Translations under genes and position numbers: made by a program
Shown: positions 1 to 9,000 of the stretch, in pieces
How the letters are laid out: the number at the start of each line of letters is the position of its first letter
Position numbering within the stretch: the first letter of the stretch is position 1
Notes under the pieces: generated by a model
The model's input: only the letters and a program-made list of their open reading frames with translations
Told to the model about the DNA's origin: nothing
Database searches by the model: none
Source of the DNA: Corynebacterium crudilactis
GTDB taxonomy: Bacteria > Actinomycetota > Actinomycetes > Mycobacteriales > Mycobacteriaceae
Reading direction: 5' to 3'
Assembly: GCF_001643015.1 (NCBI RefSeq)
Contig: NZ_CP015622.1
Coordinates: 261,358 to 325,357 of the forward strand
Length of the DNA: 64,000 bases

Positions 1-144
1 GGCGCACTGGCAAGGTTGACGTTGCCACTGCAGCTGATCTTGCTGACCGAAGCGGAGTTTTCCCTGGTTATCAATGAAGGCGGCGATATTTTGTTCCAAC
101 AAATGGCGGAGCAAGAAGTCGATCTTCTGGATCTGCATCGCTAA
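1..144 (+). CDS. 3' end of an unidentified protein, truncated by window edge
   Basis: An open frame runs from the first base to a TAA at 142-144 and gives a 47-residue C-terminus ending in DLLDLHR. The frame is uninterrupted, lies on the same strand as dnaX and stops 18 bases before the dnaX start, which suggests cotranscription. I do not recognise a family from this fragment. It is leucine-rich with an acidic tail, and no catalytic motif is visible. Confidence 0.55.
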   Translation, partial: GALARLTLPLQLILLTEAEFSLVINEGGDILFQQMAEQEVDLLDLHR

Positions 145-162
145 GACGGTAGGCTCAGTTCC

Positions 163-2538
163 GTGGCTTTGTATAGCAAGTATCGACCGGCAAGTTTTGG
201 TGAGCTCGTAGGGCAGTCGCAGGTTACTGACCCCCTGTCTGCAGCTCTAGATAGTGGACGCATCAACCACGCATATCTATTTTCAGGTCCGCGTGGTTGT
301 GGCAAAACATCGTCGGCTCGCATCCTTGCTCGTTCCTTAAACTGTGTGGAAGGTCCAACTTCCACGCCGTGTGGAGTGTGTAATTCTTGTGTGGCGCTGG
401 CTCCTGGTGGACCAGGAACTTTGGACGTCACTGAGCTTGACGCAGCTAGCAACAATGGCGTCGATGATATGCGTGAGCTGCGTGAACGCGCTAACTATGC
501 ACCGGCGGAATCCCGCTACCGCGTCTTCATCATCGATGAGGCACACATGATTAGTACGCAGGGCTTTAATGCTTTGCTCAAGATTGTGGAAGAGCCTCCA
601 GCTCACCTCATCTTCATTTTTGCCACCACTGAGCCAGATAAAATGATCGGGACGATCCGTTCCCGTACCCACAATTATCCGTTCCGCCTGCTCACTCCCG
701 GCGATATGCGCAAGGTACTGAAAAACGCCGTCGAGGGCGAAGGTGTGCACGTCGATGAATCCGTCTACCCGCTGGTCATCCGCGCCGGCGGTGGCAGCCC
801 GCGCGATAGCTTATCGATCCTCGACCAACTCATCGCCGGCTCTGGCCCCGAGGGCCTAACCTACGAGCGCGCGTTACCGCTGCTGGGTGTCACAAGCTTC
901 ACGCTTATCGACGATTCCATCCACGCTCTTGCCTCCAAAGACAACGCGAGCATGTTCACGACCATCGATGATGTCATCGAAGAAGGCCTGGAGCCTCGCC
1001 GTTTCACCATCGACCTGCTGGACCGCCTCCGCGATCTCATGGTCCTCCAAGCAGTCCCTGAAGCTCTCAACCTCGGATTGGTTGATGCTCCGACAGATCG
1101 CGCCGATGCTCTCCTAGAACAATCCGCATTGTTCAAGGGCAATGAGCTAGCCAATCTTGCCTCGATGGTGAACTCCGGTCTCGATGATATGCGTGGCGCC
1201 ACCTCACCACGCCTGCTTCTAGAGATCCTGTGTGCACGTCTCCTGCTGGCCAGTAACACCGTGGCTGTACTAAGCGCAGCGTCTCCATCTGATGCTCCAG
1301 CTGTTGCTTCTTCTGGTGGACTCACCGGTGCTGCAGCTGCTCGTGCGAAAGCGCGGGAATATGGCCAAAAGAAAGCAGCGCCAGCGCCAGTTGCTGAGCC
1401 TGCTGTGGAGCCGGTGGCTACACCTGTGGCGAAGCCAGTGCCAACAACGCCGCCTGCTCCTGAGCCAGCACCTGCTGCGGAACCCGTGGCGGAGCCTGTG
1501 GCAGAACCAGTTGCTGCGCCTGTAAAGGTGGAGGAAGTGAGGCAGGAGGCGAGCGTCGAAAAGCAGCCTGATGTCCTGGAAACAATCCGCAGCCGTTGGG
1601 CGGAGCTACGTGCGGCTGTTGGTAAACAAAGCGTACGCACGGAAATTATGCTCACCGAGGCGCGTGTACTAGGGCTTCGTGGCGATACCCTCGTGTTGGG
1701 ACACAGCACGGGTGCGCTGGCTGCGCGCCTCAATGCGCCTGATCACAACAGCATTTTGGTGAAGGTGCTGGCTGAGGAAACAGGGCAGCAGCTGAAGGTG
1801 GAATGTGTCGTCGGGACGAATCCTGCAGAGGCCGGTTTCACCGCTCAGCCTGTGGCACAAAAGAGCACGTGGAACCCGAACCACGACACCAAACCCGCTG
1901 CCTCGCATGCACCTGGCCAACAGCAAAATCCACCATCACGCGACTTTGCACCAAGCCAGCCAGAGGAGCCTGAGAGTTCGGCTGAATCTGCACAACCTCA
2001 AACAGGATGGGGCCAACCGGTAAAAATCGGTGGACCCGCAGCTGAACAGCAGATCCACACCCCGCCTGCCCAGGTGCCAGCAGCTCCACCTGCTCCTGTT
2101 GCGCCTACTGCTTCTGTTGCCGCTGGTGCTCCGGCGAAGCCTTCGTGGAAGGAACGTGCAGAACAAGCCGCAGCTAATGCAGCCCAGCAACGTCAGTCGC
2201 GGCAAGGCAGTTCGGAGCCTTTCGAGCGCGGTGTGCCGTTGCCTCCTGAGCCAGACGATCTGCCACCGGATCCTTATGGATACCCAGCTGATGAGGGCAT
2301 TCCTGGCCGTAACCAAGGATTCCAACAGCAGTCCGCTCCGGAATCTACTCCAGCGGCGCAGCCTGCTCCGTCTGTTGTACAGCCAGTGCCGCAGCCGTCC
2401 GCGCAGCCACATAAGTTGTCCGAAGAGGAGCAACTAATCCGTGAGGCCGCTGAAGAACCTGGTCAGATGGATCGTCGCGATGCGAAGACAATCGCCATGG
2501 ACTTGTTAGCGCAAGAGCTCGGCGCGAAACCTTTGTAA
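163..2538 (+). CDS. dnaX: DNA polymerase III subunits gamma/tau
   Basis: Clamp-loader ATPase of the replicative polymerase; it loads the beta clamp and tethers the polymerase cores. The AAA+ domain is clear: Walker A GPRGCGKTS at residues 42-50, zinc-binding cysteines 61, 70, 73 and 76, and Walker B VFIIDEAH at 121-128. Residues from about 390 onward are Pro/Ala-rich, including tandem EPVA-type repeats near 440-475, a low-complexity linker usual in actinobacterial tau. A GTG start is chosen because the protein then begins MALYSKYRP, the family's normal N-terminus. At 791 residues it is a full-length tau; no slippery site for a short gamma form is evident. Confidence 0.97.
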   Translation: MALYSKYRPASFGELVGQSQVTDPLSAALDSGRINHAYLFSGPRGCGKTSSARILARSLNCVEGPTSTPCGVCNSCVALAPGGPGTLDVTELDAASNNGVDDMRELRERANYAPAESRYRVFIIDEAHMISTQGFNALLKIVEEPPAHLIFIFATTEPDKMIGTIRSRTHNYPFRLLTPGDMRKVLKNAVEGEGVHVDESVYPLVIRAGGGSPRDSLSILDQLIAGSGPEGLTYERALPLLGVTSFTLIDDSIHALASKDNASMFTTIDDVIEEGLEPRRFTIDLLDRLRDLMVLQAVPEALNLGLVDAPTDRADALLEQSALFKGNELANLASMVNSGLDDMRGATSPRLLLEILCARLLLASNTVAVLSAASPSDAPAVASSGGLTGAAAARAKAREYGQKKAAPAPVAEPAVEPVATPVAKPVPTTPPAPEPAPAAEPVAEPVAEPVAAPVKVEEVRQEASVEKQPDVLETIRSRWAELRAAVGKQSVRTEIMLTEARVLGLRGDTLVLGHSTGALAARLNAPDHNSILVKVLAEETGQQLKVECVVGTNPAEAGFTAQPVAQKSTWNPNHDTKPAASHAPGQQQNPPSRDFAPSQPEEPESSAESAQPQTGWGQPVKIGGPAAEQQIHTPPAQVPAAPPAPVAPTASVAAGAPAKPSWKERAEQAAANAAQQRQSRQGSSEPFERGVPLPPEPDDLPPDPYGYPADEGIPGRNQGFQQQSAPESTPAAQPAPSVVQPVPQPSAQPHKLSEEEQLIREAAEEPGQMDRRDAKTIAMDLLAQELGAKPL

Positions 2539-2669
2539 AGGCCTTTGTTGCAGCCGTTGTTGGAGCCTTTGTAAGCCGAGAGCGAACCTGTCAAAAGTAG
2601 GGGGCAGGTTCGCAGCGAGATCGGTAAGATCGGGCGAAGAAATCAACAAACCTTATTTAGGAGCCTTTC

Positions 2670-2981
2670 ATGACACAGCCAGATATGTCCCAGATCCTCG
2701 CCCAGGCACAGCAGATGCAGGCTCAGCTGCAGGAAGCTCAGCAGGAAATCCTAGCAACCACCGTTGTCGGAAACGCTGGCAACGGTCTGGTTACCATCAC
2801 TATGGCTGGTAACGGCGAAGTTTCCGCAGTAACCGTTGATCCAAAGGTTGTGGATCCGGAAGATGTTGAGACCCTGCAGGACCTCCTGCTCGGCGCTTTC
2901 AAGGACGCACACACCAAGGTGGCTAACGTCGCTGAAGAGAAGATGGGCCCACTGTCTCAGGGCATGGGTGGCCTTTTCTAA
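2670..2981 (+). CDS. ebfC: YbaB/EbfC family nucleoid-associated protein
   Basis: Small 103-residue DNA-binding protein of the YbaB/EbfC family, found beside dnaX and recR in most bacteria. The N-terminus is glutamine-rich ([18 protein letters not shown]), forming the long helix of the dimer, followed by the conserved core [22 protein letters not shown]. The start ATG is preceded by AGGAG. It lies 131 bp after dnaX and about 100 bp before recR, with a terminator in between. A role in nucleoid organisation or recombination is known for the family but not shown by this sequence. Confidence 0.93.
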   Translation: MTQPDMSQILAQAQQMQAQLQEAQQEILATTVVGNAGNGLVTITMAGNGEVSAVTVDPKVVDPEDVETLQDLLLGAFKDAHTKVANVAEEKMGPLSQGMGGLF

Positions 2982-2998
2982 GCTGTCCTAAATGCAAG

Positions 2999-3025
2999 GC
3001 CGGGTTCCAGGTGAGCCCGGCTTTT
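2999..3025 (+). terminator. Rho-independent terminator after ebfC
   Basis: Stem GCCGGG (2999-3004) pairs with CCCGGC (3016-3021) and is followed by TTTT. It lies 18 bases after the ebfC stop and before recR. Confidence 0.8.
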
Positions 3026-3082
3026 GTCATGTGTGAGATAATGTTGCTTGTCCAATTTCTGTCCAGATAGGTTGTGTAAGAC

Positions 3083-3739
3083 GTGTTTGAAGGCCCACTC
3101 CAGGATCTCATCGACGAACTTTCTCGTCTCCCCGGCGTCGGCCCGAAAAGCGCCCAACGCATCGCATTTCACCTGCTCAACGTGGATCCTGTTGATATCA
3201 CTCGTCTCCAGGAAGCTCTCGGAAGCATCCGTGACGGAGTCCAGTTCTGCCGCATCTGCTGCAATATTTCCCGCGAAGAAGTCTGTCGCATCTGCTCAGA
3301 CTCCGGCCGCGACGGCGGAACCATCTGTGTCGTCGAAGAACCCAAAGACATCCAGGTCATCGAGCGCACCGGCGAATTCTCCGGCCGCTACCACGTCCTC
3401 GGCGGCGCCCTCGACCCGTTGGCCAACATCGGCCCACGCGAACTCAACATTTCCCCCCTCCTGCAGCGCATCGGCGGCGTCCTGCCCGACCGCGAGCTCG
3501 CAGATTCCACGCCCGAAAATAAGCTTTTCGACGCAACCCCCAACGTCCATGAAGTCATCCTCGCAACCGACCCCAACACCGAAGGTGAAGCCACGGCCTC
3601 CTACCTTGGCCGCCTGCTGAAAGACTTCCCAAATCTCGTAGTCTCCCGCCTGGCCTCCGGAATGCCATTGGGTGGCGACCTCGAATTCGTCGATGAACTC
3701 ACCCTCTCCCGTGCACTGAGTGGACGCTTGCAGATCTAG
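3083..3739 (+). CDS. recR: Recombination mediator protein RecR
   Basis: RecFOR-pathway protein that helps load RecA on gapped DNA. The 218-residue protein has the helix-hairpin-helix [17 protein letters not shown] near residues 16-32, a zinc finger with cysteines 56, 59, 68 and 71, and a Toprim segment beginning ICVVEEPKD at 81. The start is GTG ([10 protein letters not shown]). Length and motifs are complete. It is the last core gene before the accessory island. Confidence 0.96.
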   Translation: MFEGPLQDLIDELSRLPGVGPKSAQRIAFHLLNVDPVDITRLQEALGSIRDGVQFCRICCNISREEVCRICSDSGRDGGTICVVEEPKDIQVIERTGEFSGRYHVLGGALDPLANIGPRELNISPLLQRIGGVLPDRELADSTPENKLFDATPNVHEVILATDPNTEGEATASYLGRLLKDFPNLVVSRLASGMPLGGDLEFVDELTLSRALSGRLQI

Positions 3740-3786
3740 TTTCTTTTTGGCTTGTTGGGCTTTTGCCGTTTTGGCGTTTTGTCGTT

Positions 3787-4075
3787 CATAAGTGGGCGAA
3801 CTTCGCGCTGGAATGCGCAGTTTGGCGGGGGAGTTTGCCTTGTTGTGTTCGGGGTGAACATAAGTGGGCGAGTTTTGATTTGGAGTTGACCGTTTAGGGG
3901 GGAAATTTGCCTCGTTTCGGCCGGGCGAACTTAACAGGGCAATCTTCGTTGCGGAACTGTCGGATCCACGAGGTGGTTTGCCTTGTTACGCACGGGGTGT
4001 GCGAAACAGGACAGGCTCTAGGTGGGAATGGGCCGCTCGGAAGACTAACTCGGCTTGTTGTGTTCGCACTACAAG
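3787..4075. repeat. Four degenerate tandem repeats of about 70-77 bp
   Basis: Units begin near 3787 and 3860 (both CATAAGTGGGCGA), 3930 (CTTAACAGGGCAA) and 4007 (CAGGACAGG). Each ends in a variant of TTTGCCTTGTTGTGTTCG followed by a G-rich tail. Divergence rises from the first to the fourth unit. The 3740-4425 gap has no convincing gene; a short open frame at 3907-4164 crosses the repeats and has no family features. Confidence 0.6.
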
Positions 4076-4112
4076 AAAGAAACCCGAGTTTCCTCAAATT
4101 AGAAAACTCGGA
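4038..4112. repeat. Left imperfect direct repeat of the accessory island, with hairpin
   Basis: CGGAAGACTAACTC at 4038-4051 is repeated exactly at 11476-11489. Similarity continues through a hairpin here (CCGAGTTT 4084-4091 with AAACTCGG 4104-4111) that matches the hairpin after gatD at 11512-11540. The two copies bracket the three-gene island. Confidence 0.6.
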
Positions 4113-4446
4113 AGACGGAAAACTAAGCGAGTGGTTCGACGCGGTGGCCGTTGACGGAAGCTAAGCCCAGAGTCACAGGGACACTTTTGCATTTATGGCT
4201 AGTCTCCGGCGGTGGATCGGAGCGGTGCACTTTCCTATCCGCGATAGTCGAATCGAAGGATAGTCTGGGCGAGGTTACGTAGCTTCGATATGTAAGGAGA
4301 AACTCTCTGCTCTCTGTGCTTCTGGATCAACGAATTACTCCAGTACGGGAAAGTCAAGTCTATTGGGGATTAAGATGTGAAGTGCCGTGGAATAGCAATC
4401 ATGCTAAATTTGAAGGTATTTTTCCGTGCGGATTTGGGAGGGAAAG

Positions 4447-5415
4447 TTGAGGCGACCGAAGAGACCTGTCCGAACTCTTTCCGTCCTGGTCATTGTGATC
4501 GTTCTGGCCCTAGTTGCGTTGGTGATCCCAGTTGTTGTCTCTGAAGACGACGGTTTTGATTCCGCGGCTGACTGTACTGCCTATGGCATTTCGGCTGGTG
4601 ATCCTCTATCAACCGCTGATCCGGTGATGCATTCAACTTCGACTGGTCTCTTTGACATATTCGACCAGGATGATGAAGAGACGTCGTGGTACACCAACCC
4701 TTGGGACACTGAAGATTACGTTGAGGCCGAGGGGGTGGCTCTGGGGCGGTCGTTCGGTGAACGGCATGACCGCAGCAATTATCATCTGTTCACCCGGGGA
4801 GTCGATTTTACTGAGCCGGTGGGTTTGCTGGTTCGCTTGCACGGAGACGGGGCTGAGGAGTATTTGTCCCCAGAGGGATTGAGCGCCTGCCTGGCTCTTG
4901 TGGCTGAAACCTACAACATGATCACGCTGGTACCCCGTACGCCAGACCAGCATTCAATGACTTGGTGGAGGAATTTGGAAGAGAATGTTGACTGGCTGAA
5001 TTTGCTCGTGGCACAGATCAGCACAGAGTATGGCTTGGACGCTGAGTCGGTGTGGTGGATGGGATATTCCGGTGGGGCAGAGCTGATCAGCTACGGTCTC
5101 ATTCCATACAGTGCAGAGTCTGTCACCGGCGGCGCGATCCTCCTCGGCGGTGGGGGAGCGCCGGAACGAAACCGACTAGATGTTTCTGTTTCTTTACGTG
5201 AGAGGATGCCTTTGTACTGGGTGACCGGGCAACGTGATGACGGTACTGACCCTGCGGAACCCTTCAATGCGATTGAAGCAGCGACTGAGGGAGCGCAGTG
5301 GTATCGAGATCATGGATTTGCACGCGTGCACACTGATTTCCCGGCCGAGCACGATCATTTCACGTTGCCGCACGCGATTATTCTTCAGGATATTTTGGCA
5401 ACTGAAATAAAGTAG
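4447..5415 (+). CDS. Exported or membrane-anchored alpha/beta hydrolase
   Basis: About 322 residues: a basic N-terminus, one hydrophobic helix (LSVLVIVIVLALVALVIPVVV), then an extracellular alpha/beta hydrolase domain. The nucleophile elbow is GYSGG and a C-terminal EHDHF supplies the likely catalytic histidine. The acidic residue is probably in GQRDDG. This resembles secreted esterase or peptidase folds, but the substrate cannot be read from sequence. TTG at 4447 is preferred because GGAGG lies five bases upstream; GTG at 4426 in the same frame is an alternative that adds seven residues. It is the first gene of the island, and its position beside the peptide synthetase suggests it processes or degrades that product (inference). 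Confidence 0.75.
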   Translation: MRRPKRPVRTLSVLVIVIVLALVALVIPVVVSEDDGFDSAADCTAYGISAGDPLSTADPVMHSTSTGLFDIFDQDDEETSWYTNPWDTEDYVEAEGVALGRSFGERHDRSNYHLFTRGVDFTEPVGLLVRLHGDGAEEYLSPEGLSACLALVAETYNMITLVPRTPDQHSMTWWRNLEENVDWLNLLVAQISTEYGLDAESVWWMGYSGGAELISYGLIPYSAESVTGGAILLGGGGAPERNRLDVSVSLRERMPLYWVTGQRDDGTDPAEPFNAIEAATEGAQWYRDHGFARVHTDFPAEHDHFTLPHAIILQDILATEIK

Positions 5416-5555
5416 AAAGAATGCTGATAGTTTTCTTATATTAATTGAATAATTAGATAAGTTCGGGGGGAGCAGATTTTTTGATTTGAAAGGCGGAAAA
5501 TCGATCCGAAAGTGAGTGGGATTTCGGGATGGATCAGCTTTTCTGCTGGAGGGGG

Positions 5556-5749
5556 ACCTTCTCCCGAAGGTTTCGTGGCCCGTGGTTCAGGTTCCTATGC
5601 CGGGAAGTGAACCTTAAATTTAGGGTAAGGTCGGACTATTTCTCCTGCTGAGGCCTGGTGCGGGTGAAATAGGGAGCGATAAAGTAATGCTCAAGTCTTG
5701 CCAGCAGTATTTTTTGCTGGCAGGCACAGCTCGCTTTATCCGATGCTCC
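5556..5749 (+). promoter_or_regulatory. Cluster of four or more consecutive hairpins upstream of the synthetase
   Basis: Inverted repeats lie head to tail: ACCTTC/GAAGGT (5556-5571); AGGTTC/GAACCT (5589-5614); CTATTTC/GAAATAG (5636-5672); then a nested structure GGAGC, GATAAAG, TGCCAGCA paired with TGCTGGCA, CTTTATC and GCTCC (5673-5749). The 604-bp gap 5416-6019 has no credible gene. The innermost stem has a T-rich loop rather than a T tail, so it is not a standard terminator. A structured leader, attenuator or small RNA is possible. Confidence 0.5.
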
Positions 5750-6019
5750 AAACTTGGCCAACGGCCTCGGTGAGAGCTTGGCCACCGGAAGGTTCGACAT
5801 AATGAATAGATTTAATATTCCTATATTTCGACATTTTGGAAACCACGCGTTGCTTGCACAGCGTGACTCTTACAGCAGACTACTGCCTCAGGTAACCGCA
5901 TCTTCTCGTGTTGGCTGTTCAATTACTCGGGGTGTCCGGGCAGAGACCGGCTACCAGTATGCCCCTCATTGCCTTGGATTCCGTCAGAAAGACCTAGTCG
6001 TGATGGGCTCGGGGGAATT

Positions 6020-9000
6020 ATGAGCACCCAGGATCATCCGAAGTATGCGGTCTATGGCGTGGAGGTTCCTCCGCCGGAGTGTACTTTGATTGACATTGTC
6101 GATGCCACCGTTGCAGCGTACCCGGAAGTCCCCGGGCTGGAAGGCACCAACGGCACCTTAACCTACTCTGAGCTACGTGACACGATTGAGGTGGAGGTAT
6201 GTAGGCTCCGCTCCGCAGGGGTTGGCCGTGGAGATCGAGTAGGAATCCGGGTCCCCTCCGGAACTGTCGATCTTTACGTCGCAATTTTGGCCACCCTCTA
6301 CGCCGGTGCAGCTTATGTACCTGTGGACTGGGATGAATCTGATTCCAGAGCTCAGACGGTGTGGGAGGAAGCGGATGTCGCGGTAGTCTACGGTCTAAGC
6401 CTTAGCATCGATGTCCGCCGTCATGAACCTAACACTGATCACAGTCGTGCCACCCTAGATGATGATGCTTGGATAATCTTCACATCTGGAACCACAGGTA
6501 AGCCAAAAGGTGTCGCCATCACGCACCGCTCCGCTGCTGCGCTAGTCGAATCGGAACGGCTGCTTTACCTGGTTGATGCACCGCTGGGACCACAAGACCG
6601 AGTCATGGGAGGACTCTCGGTAGCCTTCGATGCCTCTTGTGAAGAAATGTGGCTCGCCTGGCGTAACGGCTCCACACTGGTGGCGGCTCCGCGTGATCTT
6701 GTGCGCTCCGGAGAAGAACTAGGACAGTGGATTGTCGATGAGAAAATCACCGCGGTGTCTACCGTGCCAACACTCGCGGCGATGTGGGATCCCGATTCCC
6801 TCACCGCGGTTCGACTACTGATCTTTGGGGGGGAGGCATGCCCGCTCCCATTGATCGAAAAGCTCTTCGTGCCAGGTAGAGAACTGTGGAACACCTACGG
6901 GCCAACCGAGACCACAGTGATCGTCAGCGGTCAGCTGATGACTCCGGAACCGCCGGTGCGGATCGGTCGTCCCATCGTTGGCTGGGAACTCGCGGTGGTC
7001 AATGAGGACGGCATTCCGGTGAACTGGGGTGAAACGGGTGAGCTGGTTGTCGGAGGTATTGGCCTCGGCCGCTATCTCGATGAAGAGAAGGACCGGGAAT
7101 CCTACAGGGCTCTGCCAGCCTTAGGGTGGAACCGTTCCTATCACACCGGCGACCTGGTAAAAGCCGAGCCAGAGGGGCTCATCTTCGCTGGACGGGTCGA
7201 CGACCAGATCAAGATCGGTGGTCGGCGTCTGGAGCTGGGCGAGGTGGATGGCTACCTTAACGACATCCCTGGTGTCGATGCTGCCGCAGCTGCGGTGCGC
7301 ACCACCGAGTCCGGTAACGATGTGCTGGTGGGATATCTTTCTGGTGCAGATCCAGATGCAATCGACCTGCAGCAGGCCCGTAAGTTAGTCGCAGAGAAGA
7401 TGCCCAAAGGTGTTGTTCCTTTATTGTGCGTTCTCGATGAGCTACCCATGAAGACCTCCGGCAAGGTGGACCGCAAAGCCCTGCCTTGGCCTTTGGCTAC
7501 CCAACAGGACACTGGTGGGCTTCCGGAGCGTTACGCTGCCCTCGGTGAACTTTGGGTAGAGCAGCTTGGTCCGGTGTCGCTGACCTCAGACTCCAACTTC
7601 TTCGAACTCGGCGGTGGTTCTGTCGCAGTGGCTCGATTGGCTGCCCGTATCCGCGAGACCCACCCCGGAGCGGAGATCGGTGAGCTTTACCAGAATCCTT
7701 TCCTGGGAAGGATGTCGCACTACCTGGAGAGCCTGGTGTCGGATTCTGAGGAACGACCGATGCCAAAGCGTATCCCGCGGATAGGAGTTCTGTTCCAGGG
7801 CTTTTGGGTGTTATTCCTCTACCTGATTAATGCGCTGCGCTACGTCACTGGCGTCCTAATTGTGGTGTGGCTCTTGGAACGGTTCTTCGATGCAGGCTGG
7901 GTTCCTGGAATCTCCGGATTCCCGCTGTTGATTGCCTGGCTGGTGCTGTATTCATTGCCTGGCAAGGTGATGATTACGGCTCTGATCACTCGTCCGCTGA
8001 CATTCCGGATGAAGGCGGGTCGTTACCGGCGCGGCGGATGGACGCACCTGAGGCTATGGGCGTCGCAACGCACTCTGACTTTCATGCAGTTGGAGAACCT
8101 GAACGGCACACCCTTCGCGCCGATGATGCACCGTCTTTTGGGAACGAAAGTGGGACGGAATACCAGCCTCTCCCATTCTCCTTCGGTCACTGGACTGCTG
8201 ACCATCGAGAAAGGAGCGACGGTCGAGTTTGAAGCGGATCTGGAGGGGTACTGGATTGATGGTGACACTCTAATTGTGGACACCATCACGATCGGAGAAA
8301 ATGTACGTGTCGGTGCACGCAGCATCATCCAACCTGGGGTGCGAATCGCGCCGGGGGCGGAGATCCTGCCAGGCACCAACGTGGACCGTGACATCGAGGG
8401 CCCTGAAACGTGGAGTGGCTCTCCGATGACCTATCAAGGGCCAGCAGGTGAAACCTGGCCTGCGACCACCCCAAGCAACACCCGGGAAACTCCGGTGATG
8501 GGTAGGCTTCGTTCTGGACTGACTTACGGTGGTGGTCTGCTGGTGCTTCGAATACTTCAGGTGGCGGCGCTAGTTCCGGGGTTCATGCTGGTTTTCCCAT
8601 TTGTCTCCCATCTAGAGTTCTATGAACTGGTGTTCCCAATCCTGATAGTGTGGGTGCCTGTTTTCACTATTCTCATGGTGTTCACCTGGCTTCTGGGCGT
8701 GGTGATAGTTATTCGGATACTGTCTGTGTTCATTCGGCCTGGATATTTCCCACAGCGCAGTTTTACCGGATTTGCGGTTTGGCTCACGCACACCCTGATG
8801 CAGCGCACGCTGATTTCCACGTATCCAATCTATGCTTCCAGTTTCACTCCGCTGTGGTTCCGCTTGCTAGGCGCCCGGGTAGGCAAAGACGTTGAGATCT
8901 CCACTGTGGAGACGATCCCGCACCTAACCTGGATCCGAAGTGGCAGTTTTCTGGCTGACCATGCGCTGGCTAATTCCACACGGATGTGTCGGGGCTGGTT

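Noticed and set aside
1340-1400. Possible slippery site for a gamma form of dnaX
   Set aside because: CCAAAAGAAAG is not a good A-AAA-AAG heptamer and no stem-loop or early stop follows.
861-1733. Long minus-strand open frame inside dnaX
   Set aside because: A codon-bias shadow of the Pro/Ala-rich tau region; low complexity and no ribosome site.
3907-4164. 85-codon open frame after recR
   Set aside because: It runs through the tandem repeats and the left island repeat, with no family features.
5754-6023. 89-codon open frame before the synthetase
   Set aside because: No ribosome site, unusual composition, and it overlaps the synthetase start; more likely untranslated leader.
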